From positions 1-7,371 of the forward strand of contig JAJDFU010000139.1 in the NCBI GenBank assembly GCA_020528935.1: a stretch of DNA of 7,371 bases. The letters are read 5' to 3'. The position numbers and the translations under genes were made by a program. Below, in pieces: positions 6,278-7,371 of this stretch (position 1 is its first letter; each line of letters starts with the position of its first letter). The notes below the pieces were generated by a model. It was given only the letters and a program-made list of their open reading frames with translations. It made no database searches and was not told the origin of the DNA. The stretch is from Saprospiraceae bacterium (GTDB lineage: Bacteria; Bacteroidota; Bacteroidia; Chitinophagales; Saprospiraceae).

Positions 6278-7258
6278 TTAGCGATACATCACAGCGCCCA
6301 CGGCATCCATGATCTTTTTGGCATTGGGCAGGTAGGCGTCCACCAGGGGCGCGGCATAGGGCATGGACGTATCGGCGCCGTTGACGCGGGTCACCGGAGC
6401 ATCCAGGTAGTCGAAGGCGTATTTCTGGATCTCATAGGCCACTTCGGCGGCCACGCTAAACATGGGCCAACTCTCATCCACCACCACCAGGCGGTTGGTC
6501 TTTTTCACCGACTGTACGATCGTATCGTGATCCAGCGGGCGAATGGTGCGCAGATCGATCACTTCGGCAGCCACCCCTTCCTTGGCCAGTTCATCGGCGG
6601 CCTCCAGGCAAGGGAGCAGCATCTTGTTGAAGGTGACGAGGGTCACATCCGAGCCCTCGCGGCGAACCACGGCCTTGCCGATGGGTACAGTGTACTCGCC
6701 GTCCGGCACTTCGCCTTTGTGGCCGTACATTTGCTCGGATTCCATCACGCACACCGGATCGTCGTCGCGAATGGCGCTTTTGAGCAGGCCCTTGGCATCG
6801 GCGGGGTCGATACAGGATACTACCTTCAGCCCCGGCACGCTGCCCAGAAAGCTCTCGAACATCTGGCTGTGTTGCTGGGCCAGCTGTCCGGCTGAGCCGG
6901 AAGGCCCCCGAAACACAATGGGGCACTTGAACTGACCGGCCGACTGCGACAGGGTCTTGGCGGCATTGTTCACCACCTGGTCGAAGGCGAGTACGGCGAA
7001 ATTCCAGGTCATGAATTCCACGATAGGTCGCAGGCCGTTCATGGCGGCCCCCACCCCTATGCCGGCAAAGCCGAGCTCCGCAATGGGGGTGTCGATCACG
7101 CGTTTGGGACCGAATTCGTCTAGCATGCCGCGGCTTACCTTGTACGCACCGTCGTATTCGGCTACTTCCTCTCCCAGGAGGAAGACCGTTTCGTCGCGGC
7201 GCATTTCTTCGGTCATAGCTTCATTCAGGGCATCCCGGAGGGCAAGTTCTTTGGGCAT
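6278..7258 (-). CDS. pdhB: Pyruvate dehydrogenase E1 component, beta subunit
   Basis: Predicted beta subunit of the thiamin diphosphate-dependent E1 of a 2-oxoacid dehydrogenase complex, most likely pyruvate dehydrogenase, which decarboxylates pyruvate and transfers the acetyl group to the E2 lipoyl domain in the cytosol. The 326 residues are the usual length. Visible are LGEEVAEYDGAYKVSRGM (28-45), DTPIAELGFAG (56-66, with E61 the conserved Glu that contacts the thiamin pyrimidine), GLRPIVEFM (75-83), GQLAQQHSQ (124-132, H130), DLRTIRPLD (235-243) and VDESW (260-264). The start at 7258 is preferred: MPKELALRDALNEAM aligns with the family N-terminus, and a promoter-like sequence lies just upstream. 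The frame stays open to the right edge, and a TTG at 7312 would add 18 residues, but these do not resemble the family. No E1 alpha, E2 or E3 gene is adjacent. Branched-chain E1 beta is the main alternative. Confidence 0.93.
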   Translation of the reverse strand: MPKELALRDALNEAMTEEMRRDETVFLLGEEVAEYDGAYKVSRGMLDEFGPKRVIDTPIAELGFAGIGVGAAMNGLRPIVEFMTWNFAVLAFDQVVNNAAKTLSQSAGQFKCPIVFRGPSGSAGQLAQQHSQMFESFLGSVPGLKVVSCIDPADAKGLLKSAIRDDDPVCVMESEQMYGHKGEVPDGEYTVPIGKAVVRREGSDVTLVTFNKMLLPCLEAADELAKEGVAAEVIDLRTIRPLDHDTIVQSVKKTNRLVVVDESWPMFSVAAEVAYEIQKYAFDYLDAPVTRVNGADTSMPYAAPLVDAYLPNAKKIMDAVGAVMYR

Positions 7259-7300
7259 ACGAAAAGGATTCGGTCCAGCGTTAGCAAATTGTACACGGGA

Positions 7301-7330
7301 CAAAAATAGCAATCCCCGCTCAATCTGAAA
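7301..7330 (-). promoter_or_regulatory. Putative Bacteroidota-type promoter for pdhB
   Basis: On the minus strand TATTTTTG (7308-7301) is an exact TAnnTTTG match, with TTTC (7330-7327) 18 nt upstream in place of TTTG. The inferred transcription start near 7294 leaves a leader of about 36 nt before the ATG at 7258. This favours that start over any upstream codon. Confidence 0.45.
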
Positions 7331-7371
7331 GGATTCCGTCGGGACCCCCTTACTGAGCTGCAGCCTGAACG

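Noticed and set aside
6209..6284. Near-identical direct repeats GGCCTTTTAGCGA and GGCCCTTTAGCGA
   Set aside because: Only two short copies, one of which spans the pdhB stop codon; there is no sign of a mobile element or site pair.
7259..7312. N-terminal extension of pdhB to TTG 7312
   Set aside because: The extra 18 residues do not resemble E1 beta proteins, and the likely -7 promoter box lies within this stretch.
7261..7340. Similar short sequences GAAAAGGATTCGG and GAAAGGATTCCG flanking the pdhB promoter
   Set aside because: Two imperfect copies of about 12 nt are within chance and have no regular spacing.

Overview
The window reads as ordinary chromosomal DNA from a bacterium, most likely a GC-rich member of the Bacteroidota or a close relative (for example Saprospiria or Rhodothermia). 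Three observations point that way. Three intergenic gaps carry sequences resembling the Bacteroidota housekeeping promoter (TTG or TTTN about 18-20 nt upstream of TAnnTTTG). The genes lack clear Shine-Dalgarno sequences. The gene content is house-keeping plus membrane and lipid functions. The lineage is an inference; there is no rRNA gene to settle it.

Layout: six genes and part of a seventh, tightly packed, with no tRNA, rRNA, CRISPR array or insertion sequence seen. On the + strand, the 3' end of a KefG/KefF-type flavoprotein gene (1-372) is followed after 1 nt by a KefB/KefC-type cation:proton antiporter (374-2266). This is the classical pairing of a Kef channel with its ancillary oxidoreductase. 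A 171-nt gap holds a promoter-like sequence and a strong stem-loop. Next comes an archaeal-type S-adenosylmethionine synthetase (2438-3589), followed after 4 nt by a CheR-like SAM-dependent methyltransferase (3594-4406). These two form an apparent unit that makes SAM and may spend it.

The minus strand carries the right half. A pyruvate (or branched-chain 2-oxoacid) dehydrogenase E1 beta subunit (7258-6278) has its own promoter-like sequence. A three-histidine-box membrane fatty acid desaturase (6140-5160) has another, and runs after 12 nt into a short-chain dehydrogenase (5147-4434). The short-chain dehydrogenase converges with the methyltransferase across a 27-nt gap containing a perfect hairpin. 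The last ~40 bases on the right (7331-7371) hold nothing I can identify.

Most worth a second look: (1) the archaeal-type MAT coupled to a non-chemotaxis CheR-like methyltransferase; (2) a Kef channel whose nucleotide/glutathione-sensing domain departs from the E. coli pattern at several positions, suggesting a different gating signal; (3) a stem-loop that would occupy almost the whole leader of the SAM synthetase mRNA. I saw no clear-cut new defence or mobile system.
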